The translations under genes and the position numbers were made by a program. Shown here piece after piece: positions 9,989 through 18,572 of a DNA stretch of 64,000 nucleotides. Under the pieces are notes generated by a model that was given only the letters and a program-made list of their open reading frames with translations, ran no database searches and was not told where the DNA came from. This DNA comes from a virus. Each line of letters begins with the position of its first letter. Position 1 is the first letter of the stretch. The DNA lies in the IMG/VR virus record IMGVR_UViG_3300035670_000008, positions 152,564 to 216,563 of that record; one strand, 5' to 3'.

Positions 9989-10616
9989 GCCTATGCCCCT
10001 CACAGCGTTTACTAAGCCTTTAGAGTCTCACGTCTTAGCTCCGACTGGTACCATCTTGGAGGTCGTGCAGACCCCAGAGGATTTAGAGTTTTATATTGGT
10101 AATTTGCTGACTATCTACGGTGCTAGGCACGCAATGAAAGTTAGCTATACATTAAGTGAGTTTCATCAAACCTCCAGTCTGTACAGCTTCTTTGACTTAG
10201 TTAAGCTGGCTACCAACTTTGGCATGGCTTATACGATTACAGCTATTGGTATAGCTCTTGGAAGAGCTTTGGACGATGAGTTAGCTACGTTAGAGTTACT
10301 GTACCCAACTCAAACTTACGCGTATCAAGACATCCCGTCATTATCTGAGGTCAAGTTGGTCAGCTACAACGGTCAAGCCGATGGACTAGGTGAGATTCTA
10401 GAGTGGTTCGATTACGATAATATTCATCTGCCGGGGGCAGTCAACGATTTTAGTTATCTACTCAATTGGGTTGGCAAGCAAGAGCCCCTCTACAGCGCGT
10501 TCTTCCCTACGCCTTTTAGCCCCATCACTTTTACAATCGAGTTTTTGCACCTCACCTGTAAATTTCCTGTCACTCCTGAACTCACCGCTTACCTTAAGAA
10601 ACTCTACAATGCCTAA
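9966..10616 (+). CDS. Unknown baseplate/tail protein
   Basis: I do not recognise this 216-residue protein. It is mixed alpha/beta, has no membrane segment or signal peptide, and is rich in Tyr, Leu and Phe. It lies between the spike protein and another unknown tail gene, so a baseplate role is likely. Two starts are possible: ATG at 9966, which overlaps the previous gene by 23 nt, or ATG at 9993, which lies 4 nt after that gene's stop. Neither has a good Shine-Dalgarno site. Its stop overlaps the start of the next gene (AATGCCTAA). Confidence 0.65.
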   Translation: MTPATPLKPMPLTAFTKPLESHVLAPTGTILEVVQTPEDLEFYIGNLLTIYGARHAMKVSYTLSEFHQTSSLYSFFDLVKLATNFGMAYTITAIGIALGRALDDELATLELLYPTQTYAYQDIPSLSEVKLVSYNGQADGLGEILEWFDYDNIHLPGAVNDFSYLLNWVGKQEPLYSAFFPTPFSPITFTIEFLHLTCKFPVTPELTAYLKKLYNA

Positions 10617-11721
10617 GTTCACCGAGATTCAAGAAAGAACACTCTACAGTATGGCGCCGTTGCCAGTGTCTCCCTTTGCTCAGCGGGCTGGCTACACAAA
10701 CCAGAGTCGGTATAAGACTGATCGAGACCGGGTACTGAGTATTACTTTAGGTCAACTAGAGTTGGTCGGGCTGCAAGAGCGGTACTTGGATAGCTATAAC
10801 GAGACAGACCAACCCTCAGTGCTACAATATCGAGACTTGATGCTAGCGAAGGCAATTGAGGCCTCTCTGTATAACACGCAGTTTGTGAATGGGGTCAACG
10901 GGGAGCTGACCTGGCACGCAAAGAAGACCTGGAACTACTACAGCTACAATGACATCTGGGAATACATTATGCCTGGGGAGATAGTAGACTACCCCTATCT
11001 GTGGGCGGGGTTAGGGTGTCCAGCTTACTACTTCTACTACTCCAAACCCAACCCAGAAGAAGGTCTAATTCGCTCCTACGAACGGCTGCTCACTTTCTTC
11101 TGGGCGACCTTTGCTTGTAGCCACAACACTCAAACTCCCCGCCAACGACTCCAGTATTTAATCGATTCGATTGGTCTAACTTCAGTATTTCTTAAAGAGC
11201 TTAATCTTTATAACGACCGGCTGGTGCCAACCGCTTATATGAAACGGAATAACCTGCCGAAGTTAACCCAACTAAAGCCCGCGTTGTTATTAAATCAATA
11301 CGAGTCAGAATACTTCGCTATCGTCTTAGAAGATGTTGAATCTGACTTTAAAGACCAGTTCAGTAAAGCTACCAAAGCTATTCTCTCGATGGCAAAGCCA
11401 GGAGGCTTAAGCTATATAGCTCAATTCTTTATCGTGGAGGCATATCTCAAGATAGCCAAACTTCTAACCTTAGACCGTAGCTACGGTCAGCTCCCTTTAA
11501 CCACCTACCTAAACTTAAACACTTTAGACGTTATCTCTAACTGTCAGGCTGTCGTTAGGTTGTTGAGCTTAGCTAACGACGCCTATACCATTCTGAATTG
11601 GTACGATAACAAGAAGAACGAGTTTCTAGAAAAGAACTTGTTGTTGTGGTTAGCTAATACCCCCGACCAAACCTTAGCCTACGACTCCGAATACAGACTG
11701 ACTAACTTTGATGGCAACTAA
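10609..11721 (+). CDS. Unknown baseplate/tail protein
   Basis: A 370-residue protein of unknown family, with many aromatic residues (Tyr and Trp pairs such as WNYYSYNDIW near residue 105). The frame is open further upstream, but ATG at 10609 overlaps the preceding stop by 8 nt, which is the usual spacing here, and the upstream codons read through the end of another real gene. The stop overlaps the next start by 11 nt. A virion role is inferred only from the operon, which also encodes spike, gp25-like and J-like proteins. Confidence 0.7.
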   Translation: MPKFTEIQERTLYSMAPLPVSPFAQRAGYTNQSRYKTDRDRVLSITLGQLELVGLQERYLDSYNETDQPSVLQYRDLMLAKAIEASLYNTQFVNGVNGELTWHAKKTWNYYSYNDIWEYIMPGEIVDYPYLWAGLGCPAYYFYYSKPNPEEGLIRSYERLLTFFWATFACSHNTQTPRQRLQYLIDSIGLTSVFLKELNLYNDRLVPTAYMKRNNLPKLTQLKPALLLNQYESEYFAIVLEDVESDFKDQFSKATKAILSMAKPGGLSYIAQFFIVEAYLKIAKLLTLDRSYGQLPLTTYLNLNTLDVISNCQAVVRLLSLANDAYTILNWYDNKKNEFLEKNLLLWLANTPDQTLAYDSEYRLTNFDGN

Positions 11722-14110
11722 ATTTACCGACTACTCCGTCCAAAGCCTCACCAAAACAAAGCCAACGATTAGTGGCAGCTCCTACGACACGACGTATGTG
11801 CTAGAGACCAGCGCGGCGACAACGCCAGGCAGTCCGGTAACCGTGACTGTCAGGGCCTACCCGCCGGTCAGCGACCTTAGTCAGCTTAAACTCGAGGCAG
11901 CAAACCCAACACTACAAGCAGCCATGGTGGCTACTAAATTCGTTCAGACAGAGAAGCCTGGGGTTTATCAGGCATCTGTCACAGTCAGTAAAGCACTGGA
12001 GCAAGGGTTAGAGCTATACGTTAGAGACACTAAAGGAAACCTAAGTAACGGTTCAGTGGTGTCTACGGTAAGCGCGCCAAAAGCAGAGGCCTCAAACTAC
12101 AACAATCAAGTGGTGAGCACCCTAAACCAAACCTCTGCGATGTCAGACGCGTCAGAGTCAAACAAGGCAAAAGCGGGCACCTACGATGCGGCTCTGAAAA
12201 AGTTAGGGATGAGTGAGCCGACTAGCCGGAGCACCCAGACGACTAAAGGGAGAACTGGCGGGGCGGTGGAAACCGCGGTAGCTGGATACCGATCGCTAGC
12301 AGAGGCCCTCGCAGCCAACCATAAGTATGATGAGTTCAGCAAGCTCCGGGTGTGGGTAAACCTTTCTAAACCGAAGAACTACCGGATTAAACGGCTTAAC
12401 GAGTATCGAACCGCTCTAGATAACTGTATGGAGCGACTAGCCGTAGTGATGCAGAACTACGACTACGTCGAGGTGGGGAGTAGCGTCAAAGACCATACCA
12501 ACGCGGAGAACTCCAACGCGCTGTCGTTTCGCTTCAATGCTGGTACGTTCTTTGATGTGTATTCACCTGCGTCAGTCTTTAACACGGAGTATCTGATTCA
12601 ATACTCCACGCGGGGCACCTTTCGCCAAACTGCCATCGACCAGCTCAGCAGTTTCTATACCTGGCATCGGGCTCAGAACAATATGGTTCACCAGGCTCGA
12701 GATTACTTCAACTACTCAACTCAGCACTCCTTTCTGGGCGGCAATATCAACACGACTATCTACCGAGATAAGAAGGAGCGGTACGAGTATCTAGTGACCC
12801 AGATCGGGCAAGTTAAAGGCGGCGAGAAAGTAGAGGGTAAACTGAGAAGCGCTTCTAAGAAGACGGCTGAATTTAACGGGCAGTCCGCCCAGCTACCTAG
12901 TATGGGAGGAAGCGAAAGCGGTGGTATGGGCGGCGGGGGTTTTACAGTTGAGGGAGCTTCAGACGTAGCTACAGATACGACACTACCCACCAGCTCTGCG
13001 ACTGAAGCAGCTGAGCCTACTGACGGCGTAAAAGGAAGTGCTTCCGGTGAAGCCGAGACAGTTGCTCCTGATAAAGTCTCGAACTGGGACATCAGCGTTA
13101 AGAACGACTTTAATCTCCAGTCTGTAGTTGGAGGAATTATCCAGCAAGCGAAGGATTTATTCTTCCAGCAAGCCAAGGCAATTATTCTCAAAGCCTCCGA
13201 GAGCTTATTCTTAAAGTCCTCTAAGCATGTCTGCATAGAGGCTAAACAAGACCTATACCTGAAAGCCGGCGGCACTCTTTACATCAACGCTGACAACTTA
13301 GTTATCCGTACCGTCAGCGGTAACATCCAACGGCTGGTGGGCTACGCTGGCATCGATGAATACGTAGAGAAGAACGGCATAGACCTGCTCAAGAATGAGG
13401 ACGGCGACCCTTATAAAGACGAGAACGGGGACTATATTACGATGGCTGGAGATGAAGCCGTCTCCGTTAAAATGCCTACTCCACAGAAAGGGACTATCGT
13501 TGAGTTTCTGAAGCCAGGCCCTATCTATGTACCGACGCCCAAATTAGTGGAGGGAGACAATAGCCTCTTTACAGACTTCCTTAAAGACATGAATCTAGAC
13601 CCCATTACTAACCTCACAGACATCCTAGACGGCAGTGCGCTAAGCGATGCGTTAGGGGACTCTCTGCTGAGCACTTTTGGGGAAGGAGACCTTGGTAAGT
13701 TTATTACTGACGTAGCCACCAGCGGGCTAGAGCAAATGCTGGACGCAGGGTTAGACGCACTACCTGGCGCAGGAGAGTTGTTAGATACCGTAGGTGACAT
13801 TAACGACCAGCTCAATGCCTTCGTCGATGAACTAATCGAGATTAAGAAGAGTTCGGTGGAGGTCGTAGGGCCTGACCTTAGCTACATCGTCACCTATAAG
13901 CTTCCAGAAGCGCCAGCTACTGCTGTAATAACTTACCCTACGGAGCTACTGGACTACCCGAAAGTTTCAGTACCTAAGCCTGCTTCTACTGGCAGTAACG
14001 ACCTTAGAAATATGCCCGTGTTACCTAAGGCTCGAATCGAACCCCTCTGGCAGAACGGGGTAGATATGAACACACCAACTACCCCAGCAGAGGGAACTCA
14101 AGATGCCTAA
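11711..14110 (+). CDS. Large spike-like baseplate protein
   Basis: This 799-residue protein begins with about 100 residues of Ig-like or fibronectin-like beta structure (TTYVLET, PVTVTVRAYPPV, GVYQASVTVS). It then has a helical middle and, at about 460-545, a run of short alternating strands (ISVKNDF, LFFQQAKAIILKA, SLFLKSSKHVCIEAKQDLYL cut here at 20, then LYINADNLVI) that looks like the intertwined beta helix of cell-puncturing spikes. A Gly/Ser linker lies at about 395-420. The upstream in-frame TTG at 11708 is less likely than ATG at 11711. The role is inferred from the repeat pattern and from its place between the hub region and wedge genes; there is no enzyme motif. Confidence 0.55.
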   Translation: MATKFTDYSVQSLTKTKPTISGSSYDTTYVLETSAATTPGSPVTVTVRAYPPVSDLSQLKLEAANPTLQAAMVATKFVQTEKPGVYQASVTVSKALEQGLELYVRDTKGNLSNGSVVSTVSAPKAEASNYNNQVVSTLNQTSAMSDASESNKAKAGTYDAALKKLGMSEPTSRSTQTTKGRTGGAVETAVAGYRSLAEALAANHKYDEFSKLRVWVNLSKPKNYRIKRLNEYRTALDNCMERLAVVMQNYDYVEVGSSVKDHTNAENSNALSFRFNAGTFFDVYSPASVFNTEYLIQYSTRGTFRQTAIDQLSSFYTWHRAQNNMVHQARDYFNYSTQHSFLGGNINTTIYRDKKERYEYLVTQIGQVKGGEKVEGKLRSASKKTAEFNGQSAQLPSMGGSESGGMGGGGFTVEGASDVATDTTLPTSSATEAAEPTDGVKGSASGEAETVAPDKVSNWDISVKNDFNLQSVVGGIIQQAKDLFFQQAKAIILKASESLFLKSSKHVCIEAKQDLYLKAGGTLYINADNLVIRTVSGNIQRLVGYAGIDEYVEKNGIDLLKNEDGDPYKDENGDYITMAGDEAVSVKMPTPQKGTIVEFLKPGPIYVPTPKLVEGDNSLFTDFLKDMNLDPITNLTDILDGSALSDALGDSLLSTFGEGDLGKFITDVATSGLEQMLDAGLDALPGAGELLDTVGDINDQLNAFVDELIEIKKSSVEVVGPDLSYIVTYKLPEAPATAVITYPTELLDYPKVSVPKPASTGSNDLRNMPVLPKARIEPLWQNGVDMNTPTTPAEGTQDA

Positions 14111-14372
14111 CGACCTACCTTATTCTGAATTAGCAGCCAACTCAGCTAAGCCTCTATCAACCGAGTACAAAGTCATTAAGCAAGACCGGAGTGTTGTTAC
14201 GGTAGTTCCACTGCGACCTCCTGCTGCTCAACTAACAGAGGGTCAGATTCTACAGTTCACGGATGAACTATCTGGGGTTGTGAAAAGACAGACTGCTACT
14301 AATACTTATGAAGTTCTACTACCCTTAGAAAGACCCGTCGTTACAGGGTCTCTGAAACGTCTAAGTTTGTAG
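14103..14372 (+). CDS. Small unknown baseplate-region protein
   Basis: An 89-residue protein with no family I recognise. The C-terminal half (residues about 45-85) reads like a small beta barrel: TEGQILQFTDEL, VKRQTATNTYEVLLPL. It starts within the end of the preceding spike-like gene (8-nt overlap) and is followed after 25 nt by the gp25-like gene, so it is likely a minor baseplate component or an assembly factor. Confidence 0.6.
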   Translation: MPNDLPYSELAANSAKPLSTEYKVIKQDRSVVTVVPLRPPAAQLTEGQILQFTDELSGVVKRQTATNTYEVLLPLERPVVTGSLKRLSL

Positions 14373-14397
14373 TAGAACCTTAGAGCTAATTGAGTGT

Positions 14398-14913
14398 ATG
14401 ACCGCCTTAAAGAAGAGACTAGACTTATACGATGACGCGATTGGGGCGGACGTAGTTATAAGTTCAAACCGAGACTTACTCTTAGACGCCCAGGATGGTG
14501 ACTTAGCAACCGTAACTGGCTCGGCTGTCTTGGATATGGCTTTAAGGCGGCGGCTGTCCACTCCACTTAATGGGTACGCCCGGGTCGTCAAAACCAGTCG
14601 AGGATACGAGTATTTAGATGCTAGCTACGGCAGCCGTCTCTCTAACTTCCTTTCCGCCCCACTAACTGACCTCTCTCTACAAGAAGCAGTAGCCGCAGTC
14701 GAACAAGACGTAGTCAAAGATAATCGAGTCGCTGTCGCCCGTGGGGATGTGAATGAAGTCCAGCAGAATGGTTACACTATCGAGCTGTACTTCGCACCAA
14801 AGTCAATTAACGAAATTAAAGCTCAAGACAACACCGCTGGTAGCTACGCTCAGGACTCTGTATTCAATGCTCAAGTAGCAACTAATTATTCTTTAATCAT
14901 TCCTTTGTATTAA
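14398..14913 (+). CDS. Baseplate wedge protein, gp25/gpW-like
   Basis: This 171-residue protein matches the gp25-like baseplate wedge family. It has an N-terminal strand, then DLATVTGSAVLDMALRRRLS (residues about 35-54), where a conserved stretch sets up the helix, followed by PLNGYA, YGSRLSNFL and an invariant-style LTDLSLQEAVAAVE helix. In T4-like tails gp25 nucleates sheath assembly and joins the wedge to gp6. The next gene is the J/gp6-like wedge protein, one base away, and this gp25-J pairing is a hallmark of contractile tails. ATG follows GAGTGT with a weak Shine-Dalgarno site. Confidence 0.8.
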   Translation: MTALKKRLDLYDDAIGADVVISSNRDLLLDAQDGDLATVTGSAVLDMALRRRLSTPLNGYARVVKTSRGYEYLDASYGSRLSNFLSAPLTDLSLQEAVAAVEQDVVKDNRVAVARGDVNEVQQNGYTIELYFAPKSINEIKAQDNTAGSYAQDSVFNAQVATNYSLIIPLY

Positions 14914-14914
14914 G

Positions 14915-15991
14915 ATGGCCTACACCCCTAAGACCATAGATGATGTTCAACAAGCCTACTTCCAAGCGTTAGCCGACGCCAACAGTCAGATTAGGATTGA
15001 TAAAACTCAGGGGTCGGTAGCCTATACCCTGGGACGGGCCTCCGCGGCAATCGCAGTACTTCAAGACCTAGAGCTTAAGCGGTTAGCAGACTCAATTAAT
15101 CTCTCAACTGCAGCGGGAGACCAGCTAGACTCTTTTAGCAGTTTTGGTATACGTCGGCTGCCTGCACAGTTCGCAACTGGGACAGTGTTGTGTCTATCCG
15201 AAGAAGAGCCGGCGGTCTTACAACCTAGAACGATTCTGACAGACATCTCGACCGGGTCTCAGTTTGTCACTAAGAACACTACCCCAATTATCGTCAGTTA
15301 CCTAGAAGTCTCCATTGCAATCACAGCGGTATCTACCGGGGCTGCCTATAACCTTTCGGCGGGCACGGTACTTTATGCAGCTGGACTGCCATATTTAAAG
15401 GCAACCGTGGGTACGATTCATACCCAGGAGAACGAGTATCTAGGTAGCTTGACGGGCGGCTCTTCTAGAGAAGACGACGATGCTTTCCGAAATCGGATTG
15501 CCAGTTGGCTGCTTAGCCACACTACAGCCAGTAAAGGCGTGGTTATTAACCGGCTGCTGTCCTTCCCTGGGGTTACCAGAGCCTATAGCTATACCAAAGC
15601 AGGTGGTGTTATTGAAATCTGGGTCGACTCGATTCAAACACTCAACGCTTCCCAGAAGTTGGAGCTGGTGAATTATCTCAAGCCTTATATCTCAGACGGG
15701 ATTATTGTTGCGCTCTCGCAGCTAACAACTGTCCCCGCCAATCTGGAGATAGACTTGATTCCGTTTTCAGCCGCGGATATGGCTGTGGTAGCCGCCCGGG
15801 TGCGTCAAGTAATTACTCAAGTAATCAGTCAACTAGAGGTCGGACAGACGCTGGCGCTTTCTGTCATCAATGAAGTTATTAAACCACTGGCGGCTAAAGC
15901 CATTGTTACCCAACCTAAGGCTGACATCATCTGTGGGTTGGGAGAAATACTAATCCCAGGCGAGATTATTGTCCGATACCCCATTAACTAA
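14915..15991 (+). CDS. Baseplate J-like (gp6-like) wedge protein
   Basis: A 358-residue protein with the baseplate J layout. The N-terminal helix has the pattern GSVAYTLGRASAAIAVLQ and then AAGDQLDSFSSFGIRR (about 60-80). A central domain ends in YLGSLTGGSSREDDDAFRNR (about 173-192), where the E/D-D-D-F-R-x-R signature is typical of the family. After it come KGVVINRLLSFPGV and a beta domain (YTKAGGVIEIWV). J/gp6 proteins form the wedge ring that dilates when the tail contracts. It begins 1 nt after the gp25-like gene and is followed 1 nt later by the next gene, so the group is one operon. Confidence 0.85.
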   Translation: MAYTPKTIDDVQQAYFQALADANSQIRIDKTQGSVAYTLGRASAAIAVLQDLELKRLADSINLSTAAGDQLDSFSSFGIRRLPAQFATGTVLCLSEEEPAVLQPRTILTDISTGSQFVTKNTTPIIVSYLEVSIAITAVSTGAAYNLSAGTVLYAAGLPYLKATVGTIHTQENEYLGSLTGGSSREDDDAFRNRIASWLLSHTTASKGVVINRLLSFPGVTRAYSYTKAGGVIEIWVDSIQTLNASQKLELVNYLKPYISDGIIVALSQLTTVPANLEIDLIPFSAADMAVVAARVRQVITQVISQLEVGQTLALSVINEVIKPLAAKAIVTQPKADIICGLGEILIPGEIIVRYPIN

Positions 15992-15992
15992 A

Positions 15993-18569
15993 ATGTTTGA
16001 CTTAGATAATCGAAAGTTTCTAGAACTATCGCCCCTGTCCTACCATGAGGTGCTGTTAACCCACGCTGGGCAGATGGATTTATCTATAGCGGACTGCCTG
16101 TTCTTGGATTGGGACTTAACCACATTTGACCCTGACCTACCAGCTCGTTCAGTTACCTACGCTTACTTTAAGCAGCCCAACCAAGCAATCAAAATAGATT
16201 ATGCACCCTACAAAACAAACCTACGTTTGTCTCAGCCCGTTCGTCTATCCAGCAAAGCTCGGTTAAGCTCCTCTGTAGCCGCAGAGAACTATATTGTCGT
16301 CACGAACGCCGATGAGTCAGAGGTAGAGACCCGCTACGCTGTCTACCGTGAGCCAGAAGACTATAATCTCTTTACCTACAGCCGTCGTACCTCAATCGCC
16401 AGCGGGGTAGCTGAGTACATCTATCGAGATACTCAGACTGCTGAGGGTTTATTAACCTTAAAGACGATTAATAAGTTGCCCATCAGCAAAGCCTACACTT
16501 ACCTACTTAATGACGTTACAGCAGCAACTTATACTCAAGGCGCGCGGTACCAGGCATTATCTAAGCTTTACCAATCTGACGTTAGAGATGGGTTAGTCCC
16601 CAGCAGCAAAGTCCATGTTGATATGGGCTACAAGAACCCAGCTAACGTCGCCTGGGCGCTCTTCTACGCCTGCGCGGCTCAAGCAGACTTATATGTCCTT
16701 TTAATCCTACGGGGTTTGGTGGAAGAAGCTTTTCGGCGTGGCTACATCATTCGATTGGCAGAAGGGGAAATCGATATTAACCCAAACGCCTACTGGGGCT
16801 TTGAGCCTAGTTTTCTGCCCGGAGCCGCACAAGATGACTCTTTAAGAATCATCTCTGATAACGCCCTCCTAGGTTGGTCAGTCTGTTGCGCCATCCGTTA
16901 TCTACAAGACCGGCGACCGTTAGATTCAAATTTAATCATCGGGAAATATACAGACTTTGACGTGGCTTTAAAACAGTTCGTAAAGTCCATTGGCTTTCTT
17001 TGTGCCTACGCGGTATCCCCCGTTATCTGGTGGTCTTGCGAGCGATTTGAGTCCGGTGCTTTTAACTACGAGGCGGTCTCTCTTAAGGCGTCTTATTTAA
17101 CTGATATCTTCCTTAACGAGCTGCTTCAGATAACCTACGAGCCATTTATTCACAGCCAAGCCGCCCGGCTGCACGAAACGATTAGCTACAGCCCGGATGA
17201 CTTAACAAACGGCTTTTATACTGGGTTTGTAGACAACTCTCCTGATGCCCAAGTCTATCGTCTGTATTGGTATTGGAAGTATAACGAGCAGGTTCTGTCA
17301 GACCTTCTTGCTGAGTATATTCCCGGCGGGGTTAATGACTCCTACATTGCTTATTTATATTTAGCCACAGGGGAGACCCTCCCAGATTGGTTAGAGACTT
17401 TCTTAGATAGTAAACAGGATGTTATCTCCCCTGAGGAAGTAGACTCCCTTTACGACCTAGACTCACTTAGTTACCTGCCACTCTGTACTGGTGTGAGGGA
17501 GTATGCGATTAAAAGCTCTACTAACTTCTACTACTATGCTCACGAAGCTTCAGCCAAGGTTAGTTATTTACTGAGCGAGCTACGGCGGCTTTGGCCGGTA
17601 GGTTCTCAGTGGACTAACCTAGAGACGCTAATGACGGTCACCAGCGTCTTAGGGTCGATGCTCTACGCTGAAGCTAGTCTTTACTACGACTTCTACCTTC
17701 TGTATTTTCTAATCCGAGACGGATTATCGTTAGACCGTGCTCAAGGTGATCAAGCCTACGCGTGGGTGGACTTATTCCTAAGACCCAAGTCGATGACGAC
17801 AGATAAGTTCATTGCCGCCTTGGTATACGACTACTTAAATCGAGAGATTAATACCCACTCAGACCTGGAAGTGTTCCTGAGGGAATTCTTTAACCGACCG
17901 GAGTTAACGCTTAGCCATCCAACACCAAAACCCTACTCAGTCCTTAAAGACCCTTATCTAGTAGAGGATGACTTCTGGAACTACACTGCCGAGGTTAATG
18001 AGTTTAATACCTCGTACTTTACCGAGGTTGAAAACCGCTCTATTATTCACAAGCCCGGCTCGATTGTAGACACCTCAGAACTTTATACAATCGATACAGA
18101 CGACCGAGTGAATGCCTATGGTGGTTATGTCGAGCGGGTCGTCCCAGGCTTTCCCTACCGTAATTGCTTAGTGAGCTTCAATACCTTTAACTGCTCTGAT
18201 ACCATCCCGGTTAACTCTGAGTATTACGATATGCCGGTAACGGAGCGGCTTATGTACCGACCTTACCTATCAATCTCTGACCCAGACGCGCCTGAATGTA
18301 GCTACGACTATTGGTACAACCCAGACCTGTATGTTCTAGACGGGCCTTCAATGCTGAAGCCGTTAGACCTGTACGTCCCCAAATCCACCATCGACCTTAA
18401 TGGCCCTCTCTGTCCGTATTTAACAGAGGTGCTCCATAGCACAATGCCCGCCGGGCTTAGCTATAAAGTCTTAGCGACTAATTACTATATTGAAGTTAGG
18501 AACAAAGTCGTTACCGACATCTGGTTCTTTGACGACGCCGACGTATTGGAAAACACCGTCTTTACATAA
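15993..18569 (+). CDS. Large unknown baseplate/tail protein following J
   Basis: This 858-residue protein is very rich in Tyr, Leu and Asp and has no motif I can name. In P2-like and many other contractile tails the gene after J (gpI and relatives) links the wedge to tail fibres, and the gene after this one is a fibre, so that role fits; the large size would be unusual for gpI (about 180 residues). The frame is open to a TTG at 15969, but ATG at 15993, 1 nt after the J stop (AAAATG), is the likely start. Hydrophobic segments such as AYAVSPVIWWS look like buried helices rather than membrane spans. Confidence 0.6.
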   Translation: MFDLDNRKFLELSPLSYHEVLLTHAGQMDLSIADCLFLDWDLTTFDPDLPARSVTYAYFKQPNQAIKIDYAPYKTNLRLSQPVRLSSKARLSSSVAAENYIVVTNADESEVETRYAVYREPEDYNLFTYSRRTSIASGVAEYIYRDTQTAEGLLTLKTINKLPISKAYTYLLNDVTAATYTQGARYQALSKLYQSDVRDGLVPSSKVHVDMGYKNPANVAWALFYACAAQADLYVLLILRGLVEEAFRRGYIIRLAEGEIDINPNAYWGFEPSFLPGAAQDDSLRIISDNALLGWSVCCAIRYLQDRRPLDSNLIIGKYTDFDVALKQFVKSIGFLCAYAVSPVIWWSCERFESGAFNYEAVSLKASYLTDIFLNELLQITYEPFIHSQAARLHETISYSPDDLTNGFYTGFVDNSPDAQVYRLYWYWKYNEQVLSDLLAEYIPGGVNDSYIAYLYLATGETLPDWLETFLDSKQDVISPEEVDSLYDLDSLSYLPLCTGVREYAIKSSTNFYYYAHEASAKVSYLLSELRRLWPVGSQWTNLETLMTVTSVLGSMLYAEASLYYDFYLLYFLIRDGLSLDRAQGDQAYAWVDLFLRPKSMTTDKFIAALVYDYLNREINTHSDLEVFLREFFNRPELTLSHPTPKPYSVLKDPYLVEDDFWNYTAEVNEFNTSYFTEVENRSIIHKPGSIVDTSELYTIDTDDRVNAYGGYVERVVPGFPYRNCLVSFNTFNCSDTIPVNSEYYDMPVTERLMYRPYLSISDPDAPECSYDYWYNPDLYVLDGPSMLKPLDLYVPKSTIDLNGPLCPYLTEVLHSTMPAGLSYKVLATNYYIEVRNKVVTDIWFFDDADVLENTVFT

Positions 18570-18572
18570 ACT